DNA from: Candidatus Nomurabacteria bacterium RIFCSPLOWO2_02_FULL_42_17
Lineage (GTDB): Bacteria; Patescibacteriota; Minisyncoccia; Phycocordibacterales; MFVN01
DNA: 10,221 nt
Reading direction: 5' to 3'
Assembly (NCBI GenBank): GCA_001786095.1
Contig: MFVN01000021.1
Location: 1-10,221, forward strand
Below the pieces are notes generated by a model, which was not told where the DNA came from, did no database searches, and saw nothing but the letters and a program-made list of their open reading frames with translations. How positions within the stretch are numbered: the first letter of the stretch is position 1; each line of letters opens with the position of its first letter. The translations under genes and the position numbers were made by a program. Shown here piece after piece: positions 1-6,273 of the stretch.

Positions 1-342
1 TCCATAATTCTTGTCAATTTAGGTAGTACACGTAAGCAGGCCCGTGACGTCAGCGCTATTTCTAGTATGTCCAGTATACGTGCGGCGGCGGAGGTTTTCT
101 TTAGCATTAATAATACTTATGTTGGGGCAGATGTTGCTGCTGGTGATGTGGATAGACTTTTGGAGGCAGTTAATACTCAACTTGGCGCTAAACCAGTTTT
201 TAACGAAGATCAATATAATTGGGAAGTTCATGCCGTTCTTTCTTCAAGTGGTGGTATGTCTTATTGTGTTGATTCTACCGGCTTTGCTGGTAAGATGTTA
301 ACAACAGCAGTTCCTGTTTCTGGAGATTTAACTTGCCTATAA
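1..342 (+). CDS. Type IV pilin, major-type (5' end missing)
   Basis: The reading frame is open from base 1 and closes at TAA 340-342, giving 113 visible residues. It begins [16 protein letters not shown], which is the end of the conserved N-terminal helix of a type IV pilin. The leader and the FTLIE segment lie to the left of the window. The next gene has the same stretch ([16 protein letters not shown]) followed by the same pattern ([13 protein letters not shown] versus [13 protein letters not shown]), so the two are tandem paralogs. The C-terminus carries [11 protein letters not shown] and a final cysteine (TCL). The two cysteines probably form the C-terminal disulfide loop typical of pilins (inference). 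The product would be an assembled pilus subunit anchored in the inner membrane before assembly. The middle region has diverged strongly from its neighbour. Confidence 0.85.
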   Translation, partial: SIILVNLGSTRKQARDVSAISSMSSIRAAAEVFFSINNTYVGADVAAGDVDRLLEAVNTQLGAKPVFNEDQYNWEVHAVLSSSGGMSYCVDSTGFAGKMLTTAVPVSGDLTCL

Positions 343-389
343 CAATAACAAAAATCCATCAAGGATTATCTTTAATAACCTTAAACAAA

Positions 390-902
390 ATGCGTAATAA
401 AGATGAAAAAGGTTTCACTTTAATTGAACTCTTGGTCGTCATCGCTATTATCGGTATTTTGGCTTCTGTGGTGCTTGTTAATTTAGGTAGTACGCGCAAG
501 TCAGCTAAAGACGCGAGTATTATTTCCACAATGAGCCAACTGCGCATTGCGGCTGAAATATATCGCGATTCTACTCCTAGGAGAAGTTATAATCATGGGG
601 CTGGTTTTAACGTGTGTTCCCAGGTTTCAGCATTAAACACTAATCCTAATCTTTCCGAAGTTCAACGTCTAAGAGTTGCTGTCGTAGAGCGTCTGCTTGG
701 TAGACCAAGTGGTACCAACACTAATAATTTCATGCCGTGCGCGGTTCGTCCAACATCAGGTAATAAAACTTCCTATACAATGTATATTAAATTGTATGAT
801 AAAAATTTTTATTGTATTGACAGTGACGGATTTTCGGGCCGTATCGGTACGATTGTGACTGATGGTTTAAATGGTTTTAGTGCCGGTATAAAATGTAAAT
901 AA
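390..902 (+). CDS. Type IV pilin, complete tandem paralog
   Basis: This is a 170-residue prepilin. I choose ATG 390 rather than an in-frame ATG at 333: it gives a short charged leader (MRNKDEKG) directly before the prepilin peptidase site G8|F9, then [22 protein letters not shown] with the conserved Glu at mature position +5. The ATG at 333 overlaps the previous gene and would give an unusually long leader. The globular part contains four cysteines: one near FNVCSQ, one in FMPCAV, and a C-terminal pair around [10 protein letters not shown] and IKCK. These allow two disulfides. The gene follows its truncated paralog after 47 nt and precedes the prepilin peptidase that would process it. No Shine-Dalgarno sequence is visible close to the start; an AAGGAT at 361-366 is too far upstream. 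Confidence 0.9.
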   Translation: MRNKDEKGFTLIELLVVIAIIGILASVVLVNLGSTRKSAKDASIISTMSQLRIAAEIYRDSTPRRSYNHGAGFNVCSQVSALNTNPNLSEVQRLRVAVVERLLGRPSGTNTNNFMPCAVRPTSGNKTSYTMYIKLYDKNFYCIDSDGFSGRIGTIVTDGLNGFSAGIKCK

Positions 903-915
903 AAAATAATTATTG

Positions 916-924
916 TGTTATAAT
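916..924 (+). promoter_or_regulatory. Extended -10 promoter for leaderless pilD
   Basis: TGTTATAAT is a perfect extended -10 element (TGn plus TATAAT at 919-924). It ends 6 nt before the GTG start at 931, so transcription should begin at or next to the start codon and give a leaderless mRNA. No convincing -35 box is present, as is usual for extended -10 promoters. That the mRNA is leaderless is an inference from spacing. Confidence 0.7.
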
Positions 925-930
925 GTTCCT

Positions 931-1764
931 GTGTCGGCGATTATATCTATTTTGTCTTTTGTTTTCGGAACCATAATCGGGAGTTTTTTGAATGTGGTGA
1001 TTCTACGCTACCACACTGGTCTTTCGGTGTGGGGAGGCGGGCTTGCCCCGTACCCAAGCGGAGCGCGTGGTGCGGGGTCGTTTTGCTTTTCCTGCGGGCA
1101 TAAGTTATCGGCGTGCGATCTGGTGCCGGTTTTTAGCTTTCTTTTTCTGGGCGGTCGGTGCCGTTATTGTAAAAGCAAAATTTCTTGGCAATATCCGATA
1201 GTTGAGATTTTAACCGGTTTAGTTTTTCTTTCTGTTGTTTTAAAATTTTCTAATTTACTTCTCTTTCCATATATTATTTATTCTGTATTTTATATTCTCG
1301 CTTTTTGTTTTTTGATTTTTATTTCAGTTTATGATTTCCACCACAAAATCATTCCCGAACGCCCCGTCTGGATTTTTGTCATTCTAGCCCTGCTCGGCAG
1401 TTTGTTTCTGCAAGTTTATGGAGCTAACGAAGCTATAAGCTATCAGCTACGAGCTCTCCTAGCCGGCCCTCTTATGGCGGCGCCCTTTTTTATACTATGG
1501 GCGGTTTCCCGCGGGCGCTGGATGGGCTTGGGCGACGCCAAGTTGGCGTTGGGTTTGGGTTTTCTTCTTGGTTCGTCCGGCGCGATCACGGCTCTGTTTC
1601 TTTCTTTCATACTAGGCGCGCTGGTTTCGGTTTTTCTGTTGATTTTCCGCGGGCGCAGGTTTACAATGAAAAGTGAAATTCCTTTCGGACCGTTTTTGGT
1701 CGTTGCTTCTTTCTTGGTTTTTATTTTTAATTTAAATTTACCAAACTTATGGCTCGTGGCGTAA
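931..1764 (+). CDS. pilD: Type IV prepilin peptidase (leader peptidase/N-methyltransferase)
   Basis: This 277-residue polytopic membrane protein cleaves prepilin leaders and N-methylates the new N-terminus. It would serve the pilins on both sides. After TM1 it carries two CxxC pairs, C52-C55 (CFSCGHK) and C77-C80 (CRYCKSKISWQYPIVE), the zinc-binding cytoplasmic loop of the GspO/PilD N-terminal domain. The two catalytic aspartates of this aspartyl protease family are visible: D135 in VYDFHHKIIP and D202 in MGLGDAKLA. About eight hydrophobic helices follow the family plan. The frame is open from a TTG at 913, but that codon is upstream of a perfect -10 box, so I use GTG 931. Residues about 36-49 (GGLAPYPSGARGAG) are an extra loop before the first CxxC, encoded by a palindrome (see repeat). 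The 3' end overlaps the next gene by 16 nt. Confidence 0.93.
   Translation: MSAIISILSFVFGTIIGSFLNVVILRYHTGLSVWGGGLAPYPSGARGAGSFCFSCGHKLSACDLVPVFSFLFLGGRCRYCKSKISWQYPIVEILTGLVFLSVVLKFSNLLLFPYIIYSVFYILAFCFLIFISVYDFHHKIIPERPVWIFVILALLGSLFLQVYGANEAISYQLRALLAGPLMAAPFFILWAVSRGRWMGLGDAKLALGLGFLLGSSGAITALFLSFILGALVSVFLLIFRGRRFTMKSEIPFGPFLVVASFLVFIFNLNLPNLWLVA
1046..1077. repeat. In-frame palindromic element in pilD
   Basis: CCCCGTACC (1046-1054) pairs with GGTGCGGGG (1069-1077), 9 bp with one G-T wobble; a small GCG/CGC stem lies inside. It encodes the extra Gly/Pro-rich loop before the first CxxC pair of PilD, a place where the family normally has a shorter connection. I infer an in-frame insertion. 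Confidence 0.55.
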
Positions 1765-2312
1765 CTATTATCGAAATTTTGGTGGTGTTGGCGATTTTTG
1801 CCATAATTTCAGGCGTGGTTTTTTTTAATTTCAGAGGTTTTAATGATGTAATGTATTTGGAGCGTTTAACGCACGACATAGCGTCTCAAATTGAAGAAGC
1901 AAAACGCGCCGCTATTTCAGGCGAGGACCCCGCTTCTTTTTCAGGTATTTGCTCGTCGACTTCTAAGCCTTGCAAACCGAGTTATGGTGTTCATTTTGAT
2001 CAATCCGCGAGTCCTAATATAATAAGTTATTTCCGCGACCAAGATAATAATTCATCTTTTGATGACCCTAATGAGCTTATCAGGGCATTTAATCCACCGA
2101 CGGGATACAGTATTGAGGATATTTGTTTTGATGGTAATGCTGTGTGTCCTAGTAATGAATTAACCGTAGTTTTCACTCGCCCTTTTCCCGATGCCGCGCT
2201 TTCGTCTCCATCCGGACCGATTTCTAATATGGCGGAAATAAAAGTTATATCACCAGACGGATATAAGCGAACAATTGCGGTTTATATTACGGGACAAGTT
2301 AGCGTACGATAA
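1749..2312 (+). CDS. Minor pilin, FimT/GspH-like
   Basis: This 187-residue class III signal protein has an exceptionally short leader, MARG, then VTIIEILVVLAIFAIISGVVFF. The predicted prepilin peptidase site is G4|V5 with Glu at +5. Position +1 is Val instead of the usual Phe. After the helix, a line of charged residues (LERLTHDIASQIEEAKRAAISG) is typical of GspH/FimT N-terminal stalks. The globular domain includes YGVHFD and EIKVISPDGYKRTIAVYITGQV, which fits the beta-rich end of FimT/GspH proteins. Four cysteines occur in two close pairs. The ATG lies inside the pilD 3' end (16-nt overlap), so translation is probably coupled to pilD. It is the first of four minor pilins in an H-J-I-K-like order. 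The subtype assignment rests on motif style and order. Confidence 0.82.
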   Translation: MARGVTIIEILVVLAIFAIISGVVFFNFRGFNDVMYLERLTHDIASQIEEAKRAAISGEDPASFSGICSSTSKPCKPSYGVHFDQSASPNIISYFRDQDNNSSFDDPNELIRAFNPPTGYSIEDICFDGNAVCPSNELTVVFTRPFPDAALSSPSGPISNMAEIKVISPDGYKRTIAVYITGQVSVR

Positions 2313-2316
2313 TAAT

Positions 2317-2883
2317 ATGAAATTAAAAACCAACCAATCCGGTTTCTCCCTCATTGAGATGATGGTCTCGGTGGCAATTTTTTCTTTGGTTATAACTATC
2401 GGCGGGGCGGCTGTTTTGAATCAAAACGCCTCTTTCAAAAAAACCCAGCACCTGCGTGAAATAAACGACAACCTTGCTTTTGTTATGGAAGAAATCTCGC
2501 GTCACTTGCGATTGGGGAGTAATTATAATTGCGGTTCATCTTTACCCATAGAGGAACCTAACGATTGCTTGTCTGACGCAGAAATTACTTTTGAGCACGT
2601 CTTTGGCAATCCCGACAATTCAAACGACCAATGGGTTTATCGAATAAATAATGGTCAAATACAAAAATCTAAAAATAGCGGTTCCAATTTTCCACTTGAT
2701 CTGACTCCGGTAGAGGTTGAAATAGACCCAGATATTTCGGGTTTTAGCGTTTTTGGTTCAGAACCGAATGACAATTTTCAGCCGCGGGTGCTTATTCGTC
2801 TGGCGGGTGTAATTAATTATAAGGGCCAACCAACACCCTTTAGTCTTCAAACTACAGTTAGCCAGCGTTCAATTTTTGAATAA
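2317..2883 (+). CDS. Minor pilin, PilW/GspJ-like
   Basis: This is a 188-residue prepilin. ATG 2317, 4 nt after the upstream stop, gives a leader MKLKTNQSG with cleavage G9|F10 and mature FSLIEMMVSVAIFSLVITIGGAAVL, with Glu at +5. An in-frame ATG at 2275 inside the upstream gene would add 14 residues and is less likely. The region after the helix (REINDNLAFVMEEISRHLRLGSNYNCG) matches the way PilW/GspJ-type minor pseudopilins continue. A cysteine pair follows (NCGSS and NDCLSD). The C-terminus RVLIRLAGVINYKG...FSLQTTVSQR is beta-strand-like and typical of minor pilins of this class. It is predicted to be a tip-complex subunit working with its three neighbours. No Shine-Dalgarno sequence is visible. 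Confidence 0.82.
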   Translation: MKLKTNQSGFSLIEMMVSVAIFSLVITIGGAAVLNQNASFKKTQHLREINDNLAFVMEEISRHLRLGSNYNCGSSLPIEEPNDCLSDAEITFEHVFGNPDNSNDQWVYRINNGQIQKSKNSGSNFPLDLTPVEVEIDPDISGFSVFGSEPNDNFQPRVLIRLAGVINYKGQPTPFSLQTTVSQRSIFE

Positions 2884-2885
2884 AT

Positions 2886-3419
2886 ATGAATAAATTTTTC
2901 AATAAAAATAACAAGGGACTTGTCCCTCCGAAGCTCCGAAAGAGCGAAGGAGGATTCACTCTTATCGAGACGCTCTTCGCGATTCTTATTTTTTCTTCAT
3001 CTCTTGCCGCCCTGTTGGTTGTTTCCGGAGGCGGAATCAACAGCACGGTTTTTGCCAAAAATCAGCTTGTTGCTTCCTTTCTGGCGCAGGAGGGCATAGA
3101 AATGGTAAGGAACATACGCGATAATAATGTTTTAAACGGGGACGGATGGGGTGGTTTTGGCGTTGATGTGATTGATTGCGTAGGTGGATGCGCGATAGAT
3201 CCTGTTGATTTAGCAATATCCACTAATTATGATCTTCAGTATGATAGTACCGGATTTTTTAGGCCCTCACTAACGGCAGGTTTATTTCAGCGAACCATCA
3301 CGGTTTATTTTCCAGGTGGTTTCTCTGAGGCCATGGTAACTTCTGAAGTTTCTTGGAACCATGGTTCAACTCCGCATAAAATTACTTTCAGAGAAAATCT
3401 TTTTGAAGTCACATGGTAA
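2886..3419 (+). CDS. Minor pilin, PilV/GspI-like, with palindrome-extended leader
   Basis: This is a 177-residue prepilin starting 2 nt after the upstream stop. Cleavage is predicted at G23|F24 (mature FTLIETLFAILIFSSSLAALLVV, Glu at +5). The segment LVASFLAQEGIEMVRNIRDNN is the hallmark I know from PilV-like proteins of candidate-phylum bacteria. The leader is unusually long at 23 residues. Its second half (GLVPPKLRKSEGG) is encoded by two consecutive hairpins (2914-2953), so the original leader was probably about ten residues (MNKFFNKNNKG-like). A close CVGGC pair could form a tight disulfide or bind metal. The role is as a minor pilin in the tip-initiation complex. It ends in TGG TAA, and that stop lies in a possible -10 element for the next gene. 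Confidence 0.85.
   Translation: MNKFFNKNNKGLVPPKLRKSEGGFTLIETLFAILIFSSSLAALLVVSGGGINSTVFAKNQLVASFLAQEGIEMVRNIRDNNVLNGDGWGGFGVDVIDCVGGCAIDPVDLAISTNYDLQYDSTGFFRPSLTAGLFQRTITVYFPGGFSEAMVTSEVSWNHGSTPHKITFRENLFEVTW
2914..2953. repeat. Double palindromic element in prepilin leader
   Basis: The first hairpin is AGGGAC-TT-GTCCCT (2914-2927, 6 bp). The second, overlapping its end, runs 2925-2953: CCTCC and GCTC pair with GAGC and GGAGG around a CGAAA loop, with a symmetric GAA/GAA internal loop. Both lie within the leader peptide codons, just before the mature pilin sequence. The pair may be an insertion, and it may also affect translation of this mRNA. Confidence 0.6.
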
Positions 3420-3430
3420 TATTAAAACTA

Positions 3431-3922
3431 ATGAAATTAACAAAGCTATCCCCCTATAGGGGATCTCCCGAAGGGAGAAAACCTAATAATTTCGGATTTA
3501 CTATCCTTTTTGCCATTCTGGCGTCCGCCGCGCTTCTCATTATGGCTCTGGGCATAACTAACATAACTTACAAAGAAATAATTCTTTCGGGTTCCGCCCG
3601 TGAGGCGGGTCATGCTCTTTTCGCGGCCGATACCGGTGTGGAGTGCGCGCTTTATTGGAGAGACACTTTTATTGATGGTTTAGGTAGTGCGCCTGAGTGT
3701 GTTTCTAGAACAGTAGATAATTTTAGCCCAACCCCTCTTCGAACGACTTTTGATTTTGAAGATGCGTCTGGGCACTGCGCGGAAGTTTCTGTTACGCCAG
3801 AGTTTTCTGTAGGTGTAGGTACTGAAACATTTATGCAAATTATTTCAACAGGATATAATGTAGATTGTTTAAGTATTTCAAATAAACGAGCCGTGTCGCG
3901 GGTCATAGAAGTTCTGCTATAA
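3431..3922 (+). CDS. Minor pilin lacking Glu+5, PilX/GspK-like
   Basis: This 163-residue protein has a leader ending NNFG and a hydrophobic helix FTILFAILASAALLIMALGI. If cleavage is at G22|F23, mature position +5 is Phe, not Glu. Loss of Glu+5 is characteristic of GspK, the tip pseudopilin of type II secretion, and is also tolerated in PilX-type proteins. The following EIILSGSAREAGHALFAADTGVECALYW matches the PilX N-terminal pattern (AF-AADTG-E-AL). Three further cysteines (PECVS, GHCAE, VDCLS) lie downstream. I choose ATG 3431. ATG 3413 overlaps the upstream gene by 7 nt, and a TGGTAATAT extended -10-like element (3414-3422) ends 8 nt before 3431. Residues about 6-17 are encoded by two hairpins. 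It completes the H-J-I-K-like minor pilin set. Confidence 0.8.
   Translation: MKLTKLSPYRGSPEGRKPNNFGFTILFAILASAALLIMALGITNITYKEIILSGSAREAGHALFAADTGVECALYWRDTFIDGLGSAPECVSRTVDNFSPTPLRTTFDFEDASGHCAEVSVTPEFSVGVGTETFMQIISTGYNVDCLSISNKRAVSRVIEVLL
3448..3478. repeat. Double palindromic element in prepilin leader
   Basis: CCCCTATAGGGG (3451-3462) is a perfect 12-nt palindrome, extended outward by AT/AT pairs around one bulged C. It is followed at once by TCTCCC-GAA-GGGAGA (3464-3478, 6-bp stem). They encode most of the leader SPYRGSPEGRK. A related ATCTCCC-nnn-GGGAGAT hairpin occurs at the gatA end (7717-7733). Confidence 0.65.
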
Positions 3923-3923
3923 T
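3915..3923 (+). promoter_or_regulatory. Extended -10 promoter for leaderless ligA, overlapping upstream stop codon
   Basis: TGCTATAAT: the TATAAT occupies 3918-3923 and contains the TAA stop (3920-3922) of the upstream pilin gene. It ends 8 nt before the ligA GTG at 3932, which puts the predicted transcription start at or next to the start codon. The same nine bases precede gatC. Confidence 0.7.
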
Positions 3924-3931
3924 GTGAATTT

Positions 3932-5968
3932 GTGAATAAATCTGTTGCTCAAAAAAGAATCTTAAAACTTCGGGCGGAGATTGAAGATCTGCGTTATCGT
4001 TATCATGTTCTGGATGATCCTAAAGTAAATGACGCGGTCACCGATTCTCTCACTTGTGAGCTTAGGGTGTTGGAAAAAGAATTTCCAGAATTACGCGATC
4101 CCCTTTCGCCGACCGAACGCGTAGGCGGAAAGCCGTTGGATAAATTTGTAAAAGTAAAACACTCTACGCCGATGCTTTCTTTAAATGATGCTTTTTCCCG
4201 CGCGGATTTGGAAGCGTGGAAAGAACGTATAAAAAAATTGAAGTCAGACTTCAAGGGCAGCCCGAAGTCTGACTTCTTGGAATACTTTTGCGAACTTAAA
4301 CTGGATGGTTTGGCTGTTTCGCTTATTTATAAAGACGGACTTTTTTTGCGCGGAGCGACGCGCGGTGATGGTTATATTGGCGAGGATGTCAGTGAAAATT
4401 TAAAAACTATTGAGACCATACCGCTTAAATTACGTACGCCGTTTCCAAAAATGATTGAAGTGCGCGGTGAGGTAATTATGGCCAAAAAGACGTTGAGGGA
4501 ATTGAATCGCGTGTATGAAAAAATTAACAAGCCTTTGTTGGCAAATACTCGTAACGCCGCGGCTGGCAGTTTACGCCAGCTTGATCCAAAACTTTCGCGT
4601 GAGCGTCATTTGGATTTTTTTGCTTATGATATTACGGAAATTTCTAAACTTGGGAGCTCAACTCCCACTTGGGAGTTGAGCTCCCAAGTGGACACCCATT
4701 CAAACAAACACGATTTTCTGCGTCAACTCGGATTTAAGGTAGATAAACATGAAGCTGTTTGTCGTAATTTAGATGAGGTTTGGAGTTTTACGGAGAAAAT
4801 AGGAAAGATGCGTCCTAATTTTCCGTACGGCACGGACGGTGTGGTTATTTCCGTGAATCAAACAGAACTTAGCAAGCGTCTCGGCTTTGTCGGCAAGGCC
4901 CCGCATTATGCCGTGGCTTTCAAATATCCGGCCGAAAAAGCAACCACTGTAATTAAAGATATTATTGTTCAGGTTGGGCGCACGGGCGTGCTGACGCCAC
5001 TGGCTGTGTTTACGCCGACTTTGGTTGCGGGTTCGACAATTTCCAAGGCCACGCTTCATAATTTTAATCAAATAGAACGGCTGGATGTGCGAATAGGAGA
5101 CACGGTTGTTATTCAAAAAGCTGGTGATGTTATCCCTGAAGTCGTGGAAGTTTTACCAAAGTTGCGTGTTGGTCATGAAAAAAAGTTTAAAATACCAACG
5201 CATTGTTCGGTGTGCGGAAGTAAAGTAGAAAAAAAGGAAATGGTTGCTTACTTTTGCGCTAATTCCAATTGTCCAGCTAAAAATATACGTGGCTTGTTGC
5301 ATTTCGCGCGAGCGTTGGAAATTGATGAGTTGGGTCCGAAAGTTTTAAATAGATTTCGTGATGAAGGACTTATTTCCGACGCGTCTGATATTTTTGCATT
5401 AAAAAAAGAAGATATTTCCGGATTGGAACGTTTCGGCGAAAAAAGCGCTGAAAATTTAATCGTTTCCATAAACGCGCGGCGGAAACCACCCCTATGGCGT
5501 TTTCTTTATGCGTTGGGGGTTTTGCATGTAGGGGAGGAAACCGCGCAAGATTTAGCCGAGCGTTTTGGAATTTTAGAAAAAATAATGACAGCGGAATTGG
5601 AGGAAATTCAAGCCGTGCCGAACATTGGGCCCATCGTGGCGCGTAGCGCCTACGAGTTTTTTCATAAAAAAGAAAATATAGATTTAATTAAAAAAATCCT
5701 GAAAACTGGAATTAAAATATTACCCGCCGAAAAACGCATAGCAGGTAAATTATTTGGTAAAACTTTTGTAATCACTGGCACATTAGAATCAATGTCGCGT
5801 GAAGAAGCCAAAGAAAAAATCCGCGCATTAAGCGGTAATGTATCCGAATCTATTTCGTCTCAAACAAATTATCTTATAACTGGTGAATCTCCGGGTTCTA
5901 AATTAGCCCGTGCCCCAAAATTAGGTGTAAAGGTTTTAACCGAAAAACAGTTTCTAAATTTGCTATAA
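3932..5968 (+). CDS. ligA: NAD+-dependent DNA ligase
   Basis: This 678-residue protein seals nicks in DNA in replication and repair, using NAD+. The domains appear in order. Domain Ia is at about 1-75 (YRYHVLDDPKVNDAVTDSL). The adenylation domain has the catalytic lysine K123 in ELKLDG, followed by RGDG, EVRGE and FKYPAEKA. The OB fold (VQVGRTGVLTPLA, HN-DQI-ERL-like) ends in KAGDVIPEV. A four-cysteine zinc finger uses C425, C428, C442 and C447. Helix-hairpin-helix repeats include LGVLHVGEETA and AVPNIGPIVA, and a BRCT domain lies at about 604-678 (GKTFVITGTLESMSREEAK). The usual DAEYD of domain Ia reads DAVTD, so Thr37 replaces a Tyr that helps bind the NMN half of NAD+. Two palindrome-encoded insertions lie at about residues 104-115 and 239-252. 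The start is GTG 3932, set by the -10 box. Confidence 0.97.
   Translation: MNKSVAQKRILKLRAEIEDLRYRYHVLDDPKVNDAVTDSLTCELRVLEKEFPELRDPLSPTERVGGKPLDKFVKVKHSTPMLSLNDAFSRADLEAWKERIKKLKSDFKGSPKSDFLEYFCELKLDGLAVSLIYKDGLFLRGATRGDGYIGEDVSENLKTIETIPLKLRTPFPKMIEVRGEVIMAKKTLRELNRVYEKINKPLLANTRNAAAGSLRQLDPKLSRERHLDFFAYDITEISKLGSSTPTWELSSQVDTHSNKHDFLRQLGFKVDKHEAVCRNLDEVWSFTEKIGKMRPNFPYGTDGVVISVNQTELSKRLGFVGKAPHYAVAFKYPAEKATTVIKDIIVQVGRTGVLTPLAVFTPTLVAGSTISKATLHNFNQIERLDVRIGDTVVIQKAGDVIPEVVEVLPKLRVGHEKKFKIPTHCSVCGSKVEKKEMVAYFCANSNCPAKNIRGLLHFARALEIDELGPKVLNRFRDEGLISDASDIFALKKEDISGLERFGEKSAENLIVSINARRKPPLWRFLYALGVLHVGEETAQDLAERFGILEKIMTAELEEIQAVPNIGPIVARSAYEFFHKKENIDLIKKILKTGIKILPAEKRIAGKLFGKTFVITGTLESMSREEAKEKIRALSGNVSESISSQTNYLITGESPGSKLARAPKLGVKVLTEKQFLNLL
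4240..4276. repeat. In-frame palindromic element in ligA (first)
   Basis: GAAGTCAGACTTC (4240-4252) is the exact reverse complement of GAAGTCTGACTTC (4264-4276), 13 bp each, with an 11-nt loop. Each arm is itself nearly palindromic, so the arms are also near-perfect direct repeats and encode the peptide KSDF twice (KSDFKGSPKSDF). It lies just before the adenylation motif, where LigA is variable, and adds about 12 residues. Confidence 0.75.
4648..4689. repeat. In-frame perfect palindromic element in ligA (second)
   Basis: A perfect 19-bp inverted repeat with a 4-nt loop: ACTTGGGAGCTCAACTCCC (4648-4666) pairs with 4671-4689 around ACTT. Its length is 42 nt, 14 codons, so it keeps the frame. 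It encodes LGSSTPTWELSSQ-like residues between the FFAYDI strand and the LRQLGFKV helix of the adenylation domain. Confidence 0.85.
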
Positions 5969-5969
5969 T
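5961..5969 (+). promoter_or_regulatory. Extended -10 promoter for leaderless gatC, overlapping ligA stop codon
   Basis: TGCTATAAT, with TATAAT at 5964-5969. The ligA stop TAA (5966-5968) is inside the box. The box ends 7 nt before the gatC ATG at 5977. It is identical to the ligA promoter nonamer and has the same relation to the preceding stop codon. Confidence 0.7.
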
Positions 5970-5976
5970 TAAACAT

Positions 5977-6273
5977 ATGGAACTTAAGGATGTAGAAAAA
6001 TTAGCCGAGTTGGCGCGGATAGAAATGTCAAGTGAAGAAAAGGCAAATATGCTCAAAGATTTTAAGTCTATTTTAGGTTATGTAGATCAGATACAATCAG
6101 TTGATTTGTCTACTAATTCCAGTGTTGAAAAATTAGACAAAATAAATATTTTTCGGGAAGATGTTTTATCAACTAGTGATTCACAAGAAGATAAAGATCC
6201 CATTAATACTTTCGTTTCTATTGCTCCACAAAAACAAGATGGCTATATAAAAGTTAAAAAAATATTATCATGA
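5977..6273 (+). CDS. gatC: Asp-tRNA(Asn)/Glu-tRNA(Gln) amidotransferase subunit C
   Basis: This 98-residue protein has the usual length of GatC, the small belt-like subunit that stabilises GatA and GatB. Recognisable family features are the N-terminal VEKLAELARIEMSSEEKANMLKDFKSILGYVDQI, matching the two-helix GatC start, the central NIFREDV, and the C-terminal QDGYIKVKKIL, which matches the conserved DGYFKVPKVL-like end. The stop overlaps the gatA start (ATGA, 6270-6273), so the two are translationally coupled. The complex amidates misacylated Glu-tRNA(Gln) and/or Asp-tRNA(Asn) in the cytoplasm. An own extended -10 box directly upstream suggests that gatC-gatA is transcribed from a leaderless promoter as well as by possible read-through from ligA. 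Confidence 0.95.
   Translation: MELKDVEKLAELARIEMSSEEKANMLKDFKSILGYVDQIQSVDLSTNSSVEKLDKINIFREDVLSTSDSQEDKDPINTFVSIAPQKQDGYIKVKKILS

Noticed and set aside
913..930. TTG start for pilD at 913
   Set aside because: These bases contain a perfect extended -10 box, so the RNA would start downstream of them. GTG 931 gives a normal N-terminus.
931..3922. Type II secretion system operon
   Set aside because: The pilin-like set fits both systems, but the major pilins next door and the lack of an outer-membrane secretin in this kind of organism favour a type IV pilus.
4769..5116. 115-codon reverse-strand open frame within ligA
   Set aside because: It lies fully inside a well-supported LigA domain, has no recognisable motif and no start context.
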